From Cylindrodendrum hubeiense (lineage: Eukaryota; Ascomycota; Sordariomycetes; Hypocreales; Nectriaceae): a stretch of 64,000 nt of DNA. Where the stretch lies: positions 1 through 64,000 of the forward strand of contig JAANBB010000214.1 of the NCBI GenBank assembly GCA_014621425.1. Reading direction: 5' to 3'. The position numbers and the translations under genes were made by a program. The notes beneath the pieces are model-generated. The model worked only from the letters and a program-made list of their open reading frames with translations. It did not search any database and was not told the DNA's origin. How positions within the stretch are numbered: position 1 is the stretch's first letter; every line of letters begins with the position of its first letter. Shown in pieces: positions 47,032 to 61,482 of this stretch.

Positions 47032-49023
47032 ATGGCGAAGGAGCACCGGGGCATAGAATCGTAGAAACGAGGTTGGAGCTGGCGGAAGAGGCGGTAACTT
47101 AGGACAGATTGACATCGGTTCGGAGGACTAGCTTCCATTAAGAAGTCTGTACTGAAGTTGTTAGGTTTACCTTTATAATGAAACGAACATGAGGCACACT
47201 GGCCACTGGAAATTGATTTCCTTGCTTCTGCAAATGAGGATCGTCATGCTATCGGGTGAGTGTAGTAATAAATGCCCGTCTGAGTGATCTCATCCACCGC
47301 TAGCTGTTGGACAAGTGCGTCGTGGACCATCCGTGTTTTGACAACCATGTAAAATATATGGGAGGTGAACAGCTTAATCAGCAACCGCATAAGATCAGAA
47401 CCAAGAGTGCTGATGTTTGACGGCGCGCTGAAGTTGCATTTGGTACCCCTGTCCGGTGTTGAAAACCCGCTGCATCGAAACTGGAACCAACTATTCATGT
47501 ATCACCACCCTCAACCCTTCCGTTGGATTGAAACGACATACCGAAATGTAGAGTGCATATGGTTCGCTCCATGACAAATTGAGGAATACATCCGTGTATT
47601 GCAAGCTAGTCATAATGAGTTGTGTGGGTGGGCGAGGTGATCAGGTGATGGAAATGGGGTCCGTGAAGGTTGGCCTCCTGCGGGGTGAGAGAGGGAAGAC
47701 AGTTATTCATGTTCCAGATGAAACCGTATCTTATGTATATTGACCTCATAAGGGTTCTTGTACCGTAGGCCCCAGCTTTACAGGGAACTAGCTGGCTTAA
47801 GGGTCCCCCCGCTGCAGGTTCGAGATGGTCGATCCGCGCTGCGCAAGGGGTGAACTACAACCCCCCTTCTTTCCTGCTTCTAGGTGCCACAGAACAGGGG
47901 GGTGTCCCCTAAAGACGAATATAGTGGCTGATTTGGGATGTGCCATTAGGGGTACGGTCTATACAAAACGCCGGGCGGCTGTGTACGAAGGGGGATGCTT
48001 CGGTGGATGGTGGATATCATGTCACGGGGAACACCTAGAATAGGCGACGACAGGGCCCAGACGATAGTATGGGAATTTCGTAGCAAAAGGAGGTACCGGG
48101 TGTGTAATTTGGTACCTCTACTCCGTATATTGCGGGTGGACAGTATCTGGCATCTACAAGCTGGGGCATCCCGGGGGTGTTGATTAAAAGACCACAAGAC
48201 AAGCCCTGCGGGAGGCGTTCATCCCGGGAGCTTTGGCGGTGTCGATCAAAAGGGTCTCGAACGAGAGACGGGATATTTCTAGCCATTGGAAGCCTTTCAT
48301 CTGGCAAGTTCCGGGTATGACATGGGGCGATCTAGTAACTGTGACAGTGAAAGTTGAGAAGGACGGGATTGATCGACAGGGCGCCCGAAGCTAAGATCCG
48401 GGGTGGCAGACCAGGAGGAAAGGGTTTATGGGGGCTACATGATCTGATGTCTGGTGTCTCAGAGAGCTCAGTTGATTTTTGTTGCTATGAAACTATAGCT
48501 TGAGAGCGTTGTGTCGAGGGAGGCTTGTCTGTCAATAGGGGGTTGATGCTGCAACTGGAGGCATTCTACGGGTACTTCGTACGCAAGTGATGTACACTAC
48601 GTGGTGGTTGTCTTCCGGTATCAAAGCCAGCCAGTCAAGGCTATCCTTGGGCAGGATCTCGGACAAGACCAGTTGACGGGTGCGCTGGCGTTGGGGGCAG
48701 ACAGATGAGAGTGACGTTTGCGTGGGCGGATGGGACTCGGAGCAAGTGGAATCAGGGTTGATGGCGGCTGGGGTGGAAATGCAGGATGACGTCGGCGGGG
48801 TTGACTTGGGGGGTTGAAAAGTGCAACGATGACAGCAACAGGGGAGTTTAGGGCAAAAAGACGCATGCATGCATGGGATGGGGCATGGGGCATGGGATGG
48901 GAAAAATGGCCCAGGGATGGAAAAAGAAACGAACGCAGCTAGCTGACCAAGAGGCAATTAACCTAAGTGCTGGCGTAGTGTCTTGTGTGTCGCCGACGAG
49001 CAACGAGCCGCTGTGGGACTGAC

Positions 49024-49053
49024 TGGGGCAGAGGGGCAGAGGGGCAGAGGGGC
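49024..49053. repeat. three copies of GGGGCAGAG
   Basis: Nine-base tandem unit with a degenerate end. Confidence 0.75.
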
Positions 49054-49185
49054 CGAGGAGGGTAAAGGGACGTCGCCCGATTTCTCACTGTGAGCCCGAT
49101 GCTCGGAACAAGTCATACAAGGTACTGGCTGGCATCAGGGGCTCCTTGACAGAGGAGATGCCGTATAAACCGCCCCGTAATTGGC

Positions 49186-49229
49186 AAGGTACCTTGAGGT
49201 AAGGTAGGTAGTGAGTGTACCTACCTACC
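49186..49229. repeat. palindrome plus inverted repeat GGTAGGTAG / CTACCTACC
   Basis: AAGGTACCTT (49186-49195) is a perfect palindrome. Then perfect nine-base arms at 49203-49211 and 49221-49229 flank a nine-base loop. The composition is the same as in the inverted repeat at 30523-30564. Confidence 0.8.
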
Positions 49230-51675
49230 CAGTCAACCCAGTACGTCTTACCATTAGAAAGCAGACAGGGACAGAAGCTGTGCAGTGCAGGGGCGGGCCG
49301 TTAGGGGCCGTGCACTCCCTGAGGCGTCTTGTCTCGTCTGGCTCTTCAGGGGAGGGGGGTCGTGTCTATGACGTCATGGAGGGGCGGGCGTTTTGGGGGT
49401 TGGCATGCGCGGCGTCATGGCGAAATGTGAGACGAGGGCTTCCAGGTTTTCGAGGCGGCAATGGTACTGTGCATTCCTGGATACGGGGGCTAATCAGGGG
49501 CCTGGGGTTACCGCGATGATGCCCATTATGGCGGTAGAGGGCATTGCCATCTCCAACATCTAGTTGGCACAGATGGGCGTCTAGTGCCGTGGTGAATGGT
49601 GATGGAGGGACGGGAAAAGTCAACTCGAGAAGACGGAAACCGGCATGGCATCGTCACTGGGAACTGCCACGGGAAACGGCCACCTACGTAGCTCGTGCTA
49701 GAGACTCGGATAGCTCTCGAAGCTCCAATTGGATCTCGAAACACTGCATTTCCGTTCACGCCGACTTCAGACGCACGACAACAAGGAGGGGTGGGAGAGG
49801 CATGCCGACTATGCATTGCACCCATCCCCTCCCCCTCCAAATCAACGCGGGATGGGACGACGACCTACATGCATAAGTCAGAGATGCTGCCCAAGCCTTG
49901 ATTCCGTTCCAGAAAGCTTCCCCCTCTTTTTCTCTTCTTTATCATCACCCTTTGTCGAAGTCGAAGCTCATCCAAGCTCCTCCAAGCTCACCCACCACTG
50001 CCTTGCGCGAACCCACATCCACAGCCCACATCTACAGTAGCCCACATCTACAGCCGACACCCCTCCATAAGAGACTACGTACATCGCAAATCTGGATCTT
50101 CACGACAGGGTAAACCAAGACCCATCCGAGGAACGAACAAAGGGGCAAACAAATCTAGAGAGAGAAAAAGAGGAACCGCTGCGACCACTGCGACTGCATT
50201 GACGGATAATCTGAATACGCGCCCCTCTCAGCTCCGGTACTAAGACTCCCTCCCATCCCGGTACGGTTCCCCGATCTCTTCATATTTTATTCCGCCCTGC
50301 CTCGCTCTGCCTCGCTCTGCTCTCTCTGGGGTTTCGAGTCTTCATCGTTTTCCTTGTTGCGTTGCCACTCCGACGCTCAATCGTTACATCCGCCACGCAG
50401 CCAAGGGAGGGTGAGTGAAGCGTCTCATCCGACTCTCAATGTTGCCACCACCACTGTCACCAACTGCACCACCCCTCTTCCCCCCTTCGGTACAACCCAC
50501 GCAGACAGACGAGTGCCACAGAAGGCCACAGGCCACAGATGACCAGATGGGCACGAGGATACATGCAAGCAGCACTAGGCCGAGCCACCAGACAAACTCG
50601 CCTCTTTTCAACGTCTAATTGGGGAAACGGCAGCTAGTTTGAACGACCGCGAGGTGGTCTCGCTAGCAGCCGTCTACTCACGCAGAGCGCTGACCAAACC
50701 ACCCGCCGATTATAGTGCCCAAGCTAAAAAAATCGGCAAGGGTGGTGCGTCGCATGGATTCGTTTCCGAATACCCTCTGCTCGCCGGCATCTCGTGCTCC
50801 CTGTGTGTCGACGGCCTGTCTCTGGGCCATGTTTCAATCCTCGTTCCTCGTCTTGCACTGAACCAATGGAGAATAGAAGATAGAGAACACAGCTAACCAA
50901 AAACCAAGACCAGTTCCAGTCGGCAAAACCAAAGCACAAGCCGTAATATATCGGCTCCGCCACATTCTCGTTACGACCACCCGCTACGCTAGACGCCAGC
51001 GCCAGCGCCGACGCCCGCCGCCTGCACCGACGCTTCCTCACCTGTCCCGCATATGCCTCGGACGTGACAACAGCACGCCTCCTCTCTCACTGCACACACT
51101 GCTCACTGCACACTGCACCGACTCGACGCGAGGACCGGAAAGGTAATAAAATAAAAAAAGCGAGACAACCCGGGGGAACAAAAGGAAAACCCACGACGTC
51201 ACAGCAGCGATAGAGCCACTCCAGGGCACTCTCCAGCAGCGCAGAGAGAAGAAAAAGAAAAGGGAACCCGACCTTCCTAAACTCGACCGCGATCATCCCC
51301 CTGCGCACGCCTGTCTGTCTGAGAGTGACAGGCGCAGTCCAGTGGGAACCCGACCGATTTTCAGCGGCCTCTCCCCCCCCCGCTCCAAATCGCCCGCCAA
51401 CCGCTCAATCGTCCAGCGTGTCCCCCGTCGTCCCCTCCACCATCCCTCATCCCTCCAAACGCTACCACCCCCCCAAATCGTCCATCACTTTTCACCGACC
51501 GATTCTTCCACCTCCTCTTCCTACATCTCCCTCGTCCAACTCCGACGCATCATCTCCTCCTACGCCGTCGATCGATCCAGCAGCCAACGTCCTGTTGCGC
51601 ATTTCCCGCCCTCCCTTCCCCTCACCATCTCCCTCTACATCCCCGCCCCGTCTTCCATCCGACCCCGCCTTCACC

Positions 51676-53387
<1,712 letters not shown>

Positions 53388-54235
53388 ACAAAGGGGGCTC
53401 CTATTTATCAGGACAGGTGATACTAGGGCGCAAGAGAGGGAGGCGCAAATGATACCACGAAATCACTCACATACACGCTCATCCACACCCATGCGCGCCA
53501 ACGAGAGAAGCGGAGTACACGCACAATCTCGAAAGGCATGGATCAAACAAACGAACCACATCCACACACGCATAAACACACACAAACGCACGGCTGGCGT
53601 TGGGGAGACAAAGGGGTGGACTTGGGGGGTTTCTCGTTTTTAGCTATATGTTTCCTGTAAGGTTTTTATTGATACAACGGAGCACAAAAATACACGACGC
53701 CGTAGGAGTTATGAGATTCCACTGATTGCGTGTTGCGTGCTTTGCTTCTTGTTTGATTGCTTTTGCTAGTCTTGCTAGGCGTTCGACATGTCATATTGAC
53801 CTTTTATGTCATTTCCAGGTGGACAGGGACGTTTCGCGGCCCCATAAGCCGGCACAACGGTGTCCCGCGGATTTACTTGGGAGTCTTTCTATCGAGGAAG
53901 TTGATCCTGGCATTTGGCTAGGTGCTGTTTGGAACGAAGACGATGGCGCCTACCTATGCAATTAAAATAGGGAATTTTGAAGAAACAGGAAACTATTATC
54001 ATTAAATGCTCACTACCAAACCTATCCGTCTACCTTTTTATCATCCTACAGCAACCGCGGTTCGGCATCTACATCTGCGAATGTCTCGCGACCTTGCCCC
54101 GTCTAGTCCAAGGCTTGTCAATGGACAGGCAGCCATGGGGAAAATAACTCAAGTAGCAACTCCACACATCTGGTGGCCTCATAGGCTAAATTAACCAGAG
54201 CATGAGTCGTCCTCAGTCAGGTCGATGGGTTTCGT
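53388..54235. other. convergent 3' spacer after hog1
   Basis: No gene seen; contains CA-rich stretches (about 53460-53590) and AT-rich 3' UTR-like sequence. Confidence 0.5.
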
Positions 54236-55003
54236 TTATCCCCGTAAGGTGGACCCAAACTCGTGAGTGCTGCTAGAGCTATCCTTTGGAAATTTCCAGT
54301 ACATGACATCGACAAACGTCTGCATACATTTCCTTCCTCCAAGAGCCGCTAGGGCTTCTCTGGCGCTCTGGCGGCACTGGTTTGCCGACTCTTCGGAAAG
54401 GTTGGGAGTAGTCAGGACTTCGAGCATTTCCGCGAGGACAAGGGCGATTTCTGCGGCCCCAATGCAAGTCGCAGGGAAATCCCCAGCGTCGGCCTGTCGC
54501 GCGCCGGACATGTTCTTGAGGGCGTTGGGGATGGCTTCGGGTTGGGTCAACTGGTCCCGGGAATCATGGGTGTCGACGATGCGGCCAGAGTAGTTCTCGG
54601 ACGTTGCGGGAGTCGCTGGATGAGGGTCGGAGGGTCGGATGTTGGGGGTGGGAAACCGTGGCTGTTGAAACTTGCGGCCCGCATCTGGAGGTTTCGACGT
54701 GAAGTAGAGTCCTTCGTACGGTTTGGCGAATCCGCTGGTGATGTTGTATCCCTCATAGTTCGCACGGCGCTGGTAAACCCGGAGGAGTTTCGGGTTGTAG
54801 GCAGCCCAGCTGACGAAGTAGTCGGTGTTGATTTGCCCGCGGAGGTAGTCCTCGTTTCCGTAAAGCTCGATGGCTCGTCGGTAGCCGGCGTAGGTTAAGA
54901 CTGGCGTTTGCCGTCTGAGGGGGTTCGAGAAGAGTTTCCGGAACGAGTCGTCTTTCGATGGGCCTGGTCCAGTGCAGACGGGCACGGGGAAGGAACTCAT
55001 CAT
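54236..55003 (-). CDS. hypothetical protein
   Basis: Uninterrupted frame of 255 residues from ATG 55003; a second ATG follows at once at 55000. I do not recognise a family. The N-terminal half is charged and aromatic (LTYAGYRRAIELYGNEDYL, TDYFVSWAAYNPKLLRVYQ). The middle (about 110-160) is Pro/Ser/Thr-rich and probably disordered. The C-terminal third looks helical (CIGAAEIALVLAEMLEVL, CRQSAREALAALGGRKCMQ). There is no signal peptide or membrane segment. The length of the frame, protein-like composition and position between two convergent or divergent gene ends support a real gene. It is convergent with hog1. Confidence 0.6.
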   Translation of the reverse strand: MMSSFPVPVCTGPGPSKDDSFRKLFSNPLRRQTPVLTYAGYRRAIELYGNEDYLRGQINTDYFVSWAAYNPKLLRVYQRRANYEGYNITSGFAKPYEGLYFTSKPPDAGRKFQQPRFPTPNIRPSDPHPATPATSENYSGRIVDTHDSRDQLTQPEAIPNALKNMSGARQADAGDFPATCIGAAEIALVLAEMLEVLTTPNLSEESANQCRQSAREALAALGGRKCMQTFVDVMYWKFPKDSSSSTHEFGSTLRG

Positions 55004-55613
55004 GAGCAACGCAGAGCAAGAGTGTGCAGAAGGATGGTGATTTGTGTAGGTAGCGAATAAAGTCGCTTGCGCGTGAGTAAATAAACAAAGGAAACGCGTG
55101 GCAGGTTTGGTGCGCTCTTGTTATTGGCATGGTGCAGTTGTTGACAGCCGGCTGGCAACTGGTAACTGGCAACTGGCAACAGAGTCAAATCAGATACGAG
55201 CTGTTTATAACTCGAGTAAGGAGAAATATATGTTCCAGCTATCTAATTTATTGAGTCAAGCCTGTAATTAGTACCCGGTTGTTTAATCCTCTTGCTTGTT
55301 CGCTTGCAGCGTTGCGACCTGCTGTTGGAGTTTAATAGCAAGTGAGTCGCATGTCCCAACCTAAACCAGGTGTGAGTAGACAGATTCATGTAAAGTCCAA
55401 AGAGATCGAGTCGCCGAGTTCCGTGGTATATATATATATATGCCAATCATGCCTCCATTTCAGAACACTAGTGTGGTTTGCTTCACTTCGACTGCTCGAG
55501 GCTGGGTCAATCATAGAAGTCTCGGCCACTCACGCACCGTCTATGAAACATAGAGCTTCTCAAATGACAATCCCTTTTCCATTCTTAAACAACCGTACCT
55601 ATCACTTGAGACT
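55004..55613. promoter_or_regulatory. divergent intergenic region
   Basis: Lies between the starts of the hypothetical protein (minus) and the small secreted protein (plus), so holds both promoters. Contains a short (TA)n run near 55431-55440 and a CAACTGG repeat near 55150-55180. Confidence 0.4.
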
Positions 55614-56174
55614 ATGGCTCGCTCTCTTTGCACCAGCAACGAAGACACCATGTTCTTTCTTCAAGCCGCATTTTCAACCCTCATCGTCATCTTGGCCACC
55701 ACAGTCGCCGCAGCCAAGTGGCCTGCTCGCGGTAGAGACGCCAAGGGCATGTATGACCGAGCCATCAAAAGCTTGATTTATCTTCCGTCCTCTTCCCTTC
55801 GTCACTGAACCCTCCTGTCCATATCCTCGCGTTCTCGTCTGCATGATGCTGAGGGAATGACAGTAACAATTACTACTTCAACTCTTCATGCTCCAATTTC
55901 AAGTTGTTCAAGTCATCCAAGGACGACAAGCCATTGTACCTTGTTGTTGCGTGCATCAATCGAGCCGGACAGTCCAACCCGACGTTTTCCTTTTTTTGGT
56001 AACGATAGTGAGAATTCTAACAACTCCCGTCAATCTTCAAATCGCAGGTCAGATAAGAAATTCCACTGGTGAGTATTAGCAAGCATTTCAAATGCCATCC
56101 AACCCATCAATAGGCGTTTCTACTGTGACAGAACCCAGTGTACTAAGATTCCCGTTGGGGACTGGGGCGAGTAG
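55614..56174 (+). CDS. small secreted cysteine-containing protein, four exons
   Basis: Proposed exons: from ATG 55650 (or in-frame ATG 55614) to 55750, then 55864-55998, 56048-56068 and 56114-56174 (TAG). Introns 55751-55863 (GTATGA...ACAG), 55999-56047 (GTAACG, CTAAC branch, GCAG) and 56069-56113 (GTGAGT...ATAG) all keep phase, giving 105 residues (117 from 55614). The start MFFLQAAFSTLIVILATTVAAA is a clear signal peptide. The mature part is about 80 residues with four Cys: NNYYFNSSCSNFKLF, LYLVVACINRAGQ, and FYCDRTQCTKIPVGDWGE. The spacing and alternating strands are faintly like a cyanovirin-N-type lectin half-domain, but that is a weak impression. It could be a secreted effector-like or cell-wall protein; function unknown. 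The model rests on splice signals and phase only. Confidence 0.6.
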
Positions 56175-56422
56175 GGCATCATGATGCATTGCTCTAGACT
56201 GACGAAAACTGTTTTGCGTAAGTAGCATCTAGATAGTCTGTCCAATGATATCATAGTGATCGTAGGGAAATCCCTTTTCATCGTTATTCGAATCCACATT
56301 TCCTTTCATAGACGAGAACAATCCATTGCATAACCGTCTGACACGCCCTTTTCCCCAAAAAGATCCATTACGTATCCCAAACGCCACGCTTCCCTCCCAT
56401 GCTTCGTTTTTGACATTGACTC

Positions 56423-57713
56423 TCATCTCAACCGTCTCGTAATTTGCTGGAACAAATCATCCGCAAAGTCGCCCTCGCAGCGCAGCGCAGCCCGAAACTC
56501 TTCGCAACCCTTCACATCCTCGCCGACGCAGGAGAAGAAGGCGGCGACCACCTTGCGGGCCACGTCCTCTTCGACGGTGTTATCGTAGATTGCATGAATG
56601 AGGGCAATGAGGTCTGGGACGCGTTCGGGGAAGATGGTGAAGTGCACTAGGGCGCGATGCAGGCGTTGCAGCGTCAGAGCCCTCAGATCTTCGACGCCGT
56701 ACTTGTCGGCGAGGACGTAAAGACGGGCGTGACTGAGGAAGACAGGCCGGTACGACTCGTACGGGTCGACATTGGGTCGGGGCCGCCAGCGAGCCTCGGC
56801 AGTAACGGCGTAGGCAGTGGGAGCCGCGATACGAGGGATATCAAACTCCCGGAAGTGCTTCATGGCTTCGTACTTGTCATGAATGTCGGGGACAGAGCGA
56901 TATTCGGTTGCATCGACGAGGCGGCGACGTTTGAGGGTATGGATTTCACCGCCAGACAATACCGGTTGGTTGCTTGCGGCGAGCATAGCGTTGCGGCTCG
57001 TATCCAACCTGTCCATGTAATATTTGATAGAGTATGGGAGTTCGTTGAAGCCGCGGTTGGCTTGGCTGTCGCTCAATGTGGACGAAACATCGGAGCTTAT
57101 TCCGGTGCCCTCACTGCTGTACTCAAGTTGATTGGTCTCATAATTGTTTTCAGATTCGTCGTCTTCGTCATCATCTTCATCGTCATCATCGTCGCTCATA
57201 GATGTCGAGCCCTCTTCATCATCCTCAATATCAGAAGAGGACTCCTCATCTTGCTGGTCCGTTAGGTCTATTGTTTGCCGCTCTGAACCCTGTGAAACCT
57301 GCTGCTCAGTCGCGGAACGCCCGTCAATTTCGGGTATCGGTGGCGTCAGGATCTCAGGCTCGGCCTCGGTGTAGTCGCGCGAGTACGCATACTTTGCGAA
57401 GCGCACAAAGGTGTCAGTATCCAGATCCAACCATTCGACGCGACCCTCGCGCGCCTCCTTCATTTGGCCATTGACTAGAGCGTTGAGCGCGGGAGACAAC
57501 TGCCCAATGAGCTCCTTGTGGACATGGAACTCTTTGCGATTCTCGCCGATGACAAAGACGAAGGGCTTCGAGGCGAGGGACCTATACAACAATGGCAGGG
57601 CAAGGTCAGCAATCAGCAACCAGCACAGCACACTCCCGTATGATTGGAATCGCATACTCCTCGAAGAAGGCGTTGTCCGCCTTTGAGGCGGCATCTGCGC
57701 GCGTAACCGGCAT
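56423..57713 (-). CDS. BTB/POZ domain protein with acidic middle region
   Basis: Two exons: 57713-57658 and 57581-56423, giving 404 residues. The intron 57582-57657 is GTATGC...ATAG and in phase; the start is MPVTRADAASKADN. Residues about 20-100 form a BTB fold: KPFVFVIGENRKEFHVHKEL, LSPALNALVNGQMKE and WLDLDTDTFVRFAKYAYSRD. A strongly acidic, Ser-rich linker follows (about 130-200, including SDDDDDEDDDEDDESEN). The C-terminal part has RPVFLSHARLYVLADKYGVE and LRALTLQRLHRAL, usual after fungal BTB domains. These proteins are common in ascomycetes and mediate dimerisation or link substrates to Cul3-type ligases; no specific role can be given. Convergent with the small secreted protein gene. 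Confidence 0.85.
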
Positions 57714-58345
57714 GGCGGAGGCGATAGCGCAGAGGGAGCCAACACAGGCGGGTCCGCCCTGCCGCTTGGTATATCGAGGACTACCAGCGGCGTCACCGGT
57801 CAAAGCGCAAACAACCAGGCCTCTGAAACTCGTCTCGTTGGTGGAAAGAAAGAGGGAATATAATCGCGGAGCTGGGGTGTGGGTGAAGGAGGCAAGTTTC
57901 ACAAGGCCCAAGATGAAAGTGACGAGAGGGTGAGGTTTACAGGGCGACCTACCCAGGGACCATGGAGGTGTCCAGAGCCCTGGCATCCACCAAGGACCCT
58001 TGTAACAACGGGAAGCCTAACGCCCAAAATGCCGCCAAGGTCTCTGTGTCATCCACTTAGCTGTGCTGCGGCGCACTGGGGTCATCTGCCTGGGCTGACA
58101 GCGCCCGTTTCTACTCGCTGGTTTGCCGCGCGCATCTCGCTGTTGCAGGCGTTGTGGGGCTGCAGGGCTGGCGGTTCGCTCTGGGCTGGAACCAGCCGGG
58201 TGTCATTGGATGTGAAGAGAACAGGATCCAACCGAAGGAAGACAGCATCTTTTGTATTCCAGTACTGCGTACTCCGTACCTCCCGCCGAGATCGATTAAG
58301 TGCAAAAGAACCCTGGTACCTACCTGATGGCCTGATTTGAGTTGT
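57714..58345. other. intergenic between BTB gene and TFIIIC gene
   Basis: Promoter region of the BTB gene and 3' flank of the TFIIIC gene, both on the minus strand. Contains TACTCCGTA at 58270-58278. No gene seen. Confidence 0.5.
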
Positions 58346-60805
58346 TTAAGCCACAAACTTTCCCCCACACCCGCCACAGGCTTCACCAGACGACTCGACC
58401 TGGGTTCCAGCACCAATGTACTCGTCTGCTATCTTCAATAGTTCCGATACCTTGAGGCACCGCAACTCGCACACGGCACAGATACGTGATATGTCGGGTC
58501 CCATGATGGCTAGATCGGTTGAGGCACATCGGGCTAATATGCAGTTAGTGAACCAGCCGAGAGAAGCGATAGGCAATGGCATAGCAAGACATACCAAAAG
58601 AGTGTCCGTTCTCGCACTTCACTTCGTAGCCCTCGGTCTGAAGCGTCGAATCACAAAACACACACCGCTGATTCGCAATCACCTCTTTAAACTGCTCCCG
58701 AAGCGGCGACTCACGTACTTCGGCACTCATCTTATTCAGGACCGTCGTCCCAGGCACCTCAGCTCCACCTCCGTACATCCACTCCCAAAGCTGGCCTTCT
58801 GTTGTCAGATCTTCTGATGGCATTACTGCTTGGCTCTGCGTCCCATCTTGATTCTCCGTTCCGTCCCGCCATCCAAATATTAGCTTGGAAATGGCTCGGC
58901 GCTCTGGGTGCAGCGTGCTGTACTGGGAAACCAGAACAGCTGTCGAGCCCCCCCCTGGAGAAGCTGCCATGCCCCAGATACGGAATCGCGACTGGGGTAC
59001 CTGCAACTTTGACTCGTCTTCCTCCATCAACTCATCTTCGGATTCGTCCGAGTCAGAATCCAGGCCTTCCAGGGCAGATACCCGGGAGATGAGCCGCGTC
59101 GTGAGTTTTCTAATCTTCCCGGCCCATTGAGGTGGACTTGATCCTGTTTCAGGGAGGTTGGTCTGATACCAGTCCTGGTTGCTCGCTGTTGCTGACAGTC
59201 TAACAAGCGAATAGTATGGGACTGCAGCTTTGGTCGATTGAGAACATCGATGCATCATGAGTCCTAAACGAAGTCGTCAGCCCATGCTATCAAATGATTT
59301 CGCAAAGATCAATACCGGTGATTGGGTTTTTTGACAAGTTTTCTCCTTCTTTGGGATATGTAGTCGAGCATTCCCAAGTGTAATGTGGTTCTTCGCACTC
59401 TTTAGGCGGGTCGGAGAGCGAAACCTGGAACGGCTTCACATCAAAGGGCGTGCCGATAACGCCTTTTGCCAGTGGCTTGTCATCTTCCATGTTGATCTGC
59501 ACCTTGTTAGTCATGCTCGAAGGTCCATGTAAATCTCACATACACTATCCTCCCACTCGATAATCGCATCAGTCGGCAGGAATGTGCAGATAGTCGTCAT
59601 GTCTGCCACTTCGATTTCCACTTGGGGGAGTTGACCCTTGATCCAGTCGCCTTGGATCGTGATCCGACGAAAGCCGACATAATTCTTTGCCAAGTATGCC
59701 AGAATTGCCGTTCTCTTTCCCTCGCTAACGAACCAAGGACTCCATTTCAATGAAAAGGCGCTTCCATGTGGGACGAAATCAGGGTCCGTGATATCTGTCG
59801 CCTAGGCAAAGTCAGAGACTGTACAACTAGCTCACTCAGCGATTAACTCACATCCTCTTTTGTGTGCGGTCCTCGTCCATCAAACCGAGCGAGTTCTTGT
59901 ATGTCCCACATGGACTCCTCAGTCGTCGGCTCTAAAGGTTTCGGTCGAGAAAAGAGCTGTACGGCCATGATTGCAATCTCTTCGGCATCGTTGCAGTATG
60001 CAAGAAGAGCCCTGCCACTGGAGATTTCTTTTGCCCATGAGAAGGCTTGAATACGCTCATTCATGTTTCGGTACCCTTCCTCCTCGCTTGCATCCGGTAA
60101 TGGCAGTTGTGCTCCTAGACCCCATAATGTCTTCCATGCCTTGAAGCCGCGCGTGCGCATGCCCGATATCACCGTTGACTGTCGATCAATATGCTCTCCA
60201 AGTATAATGATAGCCCCGTTTGTTGACATGGCAGTCAGGACAGGTCGCAGATTGCATCCGAGCCCTTTCGGCGACCATTCCAACCTGATGATCTGACAAA
60301 CGGATGCCCCAGAGCTCGTGACGAGCCCACTGCCCACGCCCGTGAACCAGTTCTCCTCGGTCGCACGGGGGGCCGCAATTCTAACGCCAGCGAAGGCGCA
60401 GAGCTGCGCATTGATCGTTGGGTCCGGTCGGATCAGGCCTGACGCCCGGAACGACAGAGAAAATTGCTGCGGCTCCTCCTCCGTAGCCTCATCGCGATCG
60501 CTAGCTTTGGGGTACTCCGGCAAGAAGATGTAGATAGTATCATCGGTTGCGATCGCCAACTCGGCGTCGCAAGACCATGCGAGAGCATGGGTTGTAAGTG
60601 GACGCGACTTGAGATGGATGGTCTTGAGAGGACGCGTCTGTGAGGCGGGGTTTGAGGTCAGCGAATTCCTCAAGGTTGTAGAAGCGCATCAGCCACTAAG
60701 AAAAAGAGATAGAGGCATGTGATTGAATGCATAAAATGCATAGCAATAGTACATTCGAATGTTCGCAGTGTGTTGACGATGCGGTCATACCTTGGATTTA
60801 TCCAT
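58346..60805 (-). CDS. sfc9: RNA polymerase III factor TFIIIC subunit with WD-like N-domain and zinc finger
   Basis: Six exons: 60805-60791 (five codons, MDKSK), 60637-59852, 59801-59544, 59496 (or 59502)-59316, 59263-58595 and 58533-58346, giving 698 or 700 residues. The short first exon is inferred: the frame of exon 2 has no usable ATG, and a GTATGA donor after MDKSK joins in phase to CAG|ACG at 60637 by a 153-nt intron. Exon 2 (LTTHALAWSCDAELAIATDD, RLEWSPKGLGCNLRPVLTAM) matches the TFIIIC delta/90 kDa N-terminal domain. The C-terminus has the putative TFIIIC zinc finger: CVFCDSTLQTEGYEVKCENG then ICAVCELRC and ACGGCGGKF. The protein should help TFIIIC bind tRNA-type promoters and recruit TFIIIB in the nucleus. 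An acidic loop (LDSDSDESEDELMEEDES) lies in exon 5. Confidence 0.87.
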
Positions 60806-61482
60806 ATTGAAAACTCGGTTACTTTTCAACCGCGAAAGAGCGTAGCTACTTAGAAAGGCATAGGGACATGGTGCTAGCTCGTAAATTCAAATGCATGCTA
60901 ACCGAAAAGCAAGCCGATTCCCTGTGCGAGGAAGATTGAAGCTGGCGCAATATTAATACGAGTGAATCTCAAACTCTGAGAAATGGTTGCGGACCAAAGA
61001 GACATGCGCTGACTAAGACACCAAATGCGACTGGGTGCAACTTTGGTGGGCGAAGGAGTTTGGAAGGCACAAACAGCTGGCTGTCTCATTGTGTATTTAA
61101 TTAGATGGAGTATATTTATCATAATCTTTTAAAACATTTGAGGATGGGTATATAACAGACAAGGAAACATGATGGATGTTCTTTCAACTTCCGTCAGCAT
61201 CGAATTAAAGTCGTTCGTCCGGCTTGGTCCTTGGCGGCCTCACCCGATTCAACTGGGGCTCATTCGATAGTCCTCTAATTCTTGATGGTCCTGGTATCAC
61301 AAAAGCTGGCTTACCCAGACATTGTGTTAATGCGCTTCCCACTTGATCGAAGACCAAGATTGGTTGCAGTGCACGTATTGATATAACCGTCCCTCGGTGA
61401 GGAGAACCACCCAATACAACACTTCATTGCTCCAAAGGATGCATTTTTGTAGGAAGAAATGTGGCTTGAGATACTCGAATAT
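60806..61482. other. intergenic between TFIIIC and GPI8 genes
   Basis: AT-rich, about 680 bases; TFIIIC promoter and GPI8 3' flank. No gene seen. Confidence 0.5.

Larger units (their letters stand above)
47032..51675. other. intergenic, 4.6 kb, ending in the hog1 leader
   Basis: No gene recognised. Contains TACTCCGTA (48119-48127), a GGGGCAGAG repeat (49024-49053), a palindrome and inverted repeat (49186-49229), and from about 49.9 kb long CT-rich tracts that fit a long hog1 promoter and 5' leader. Confidence 0.5.
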
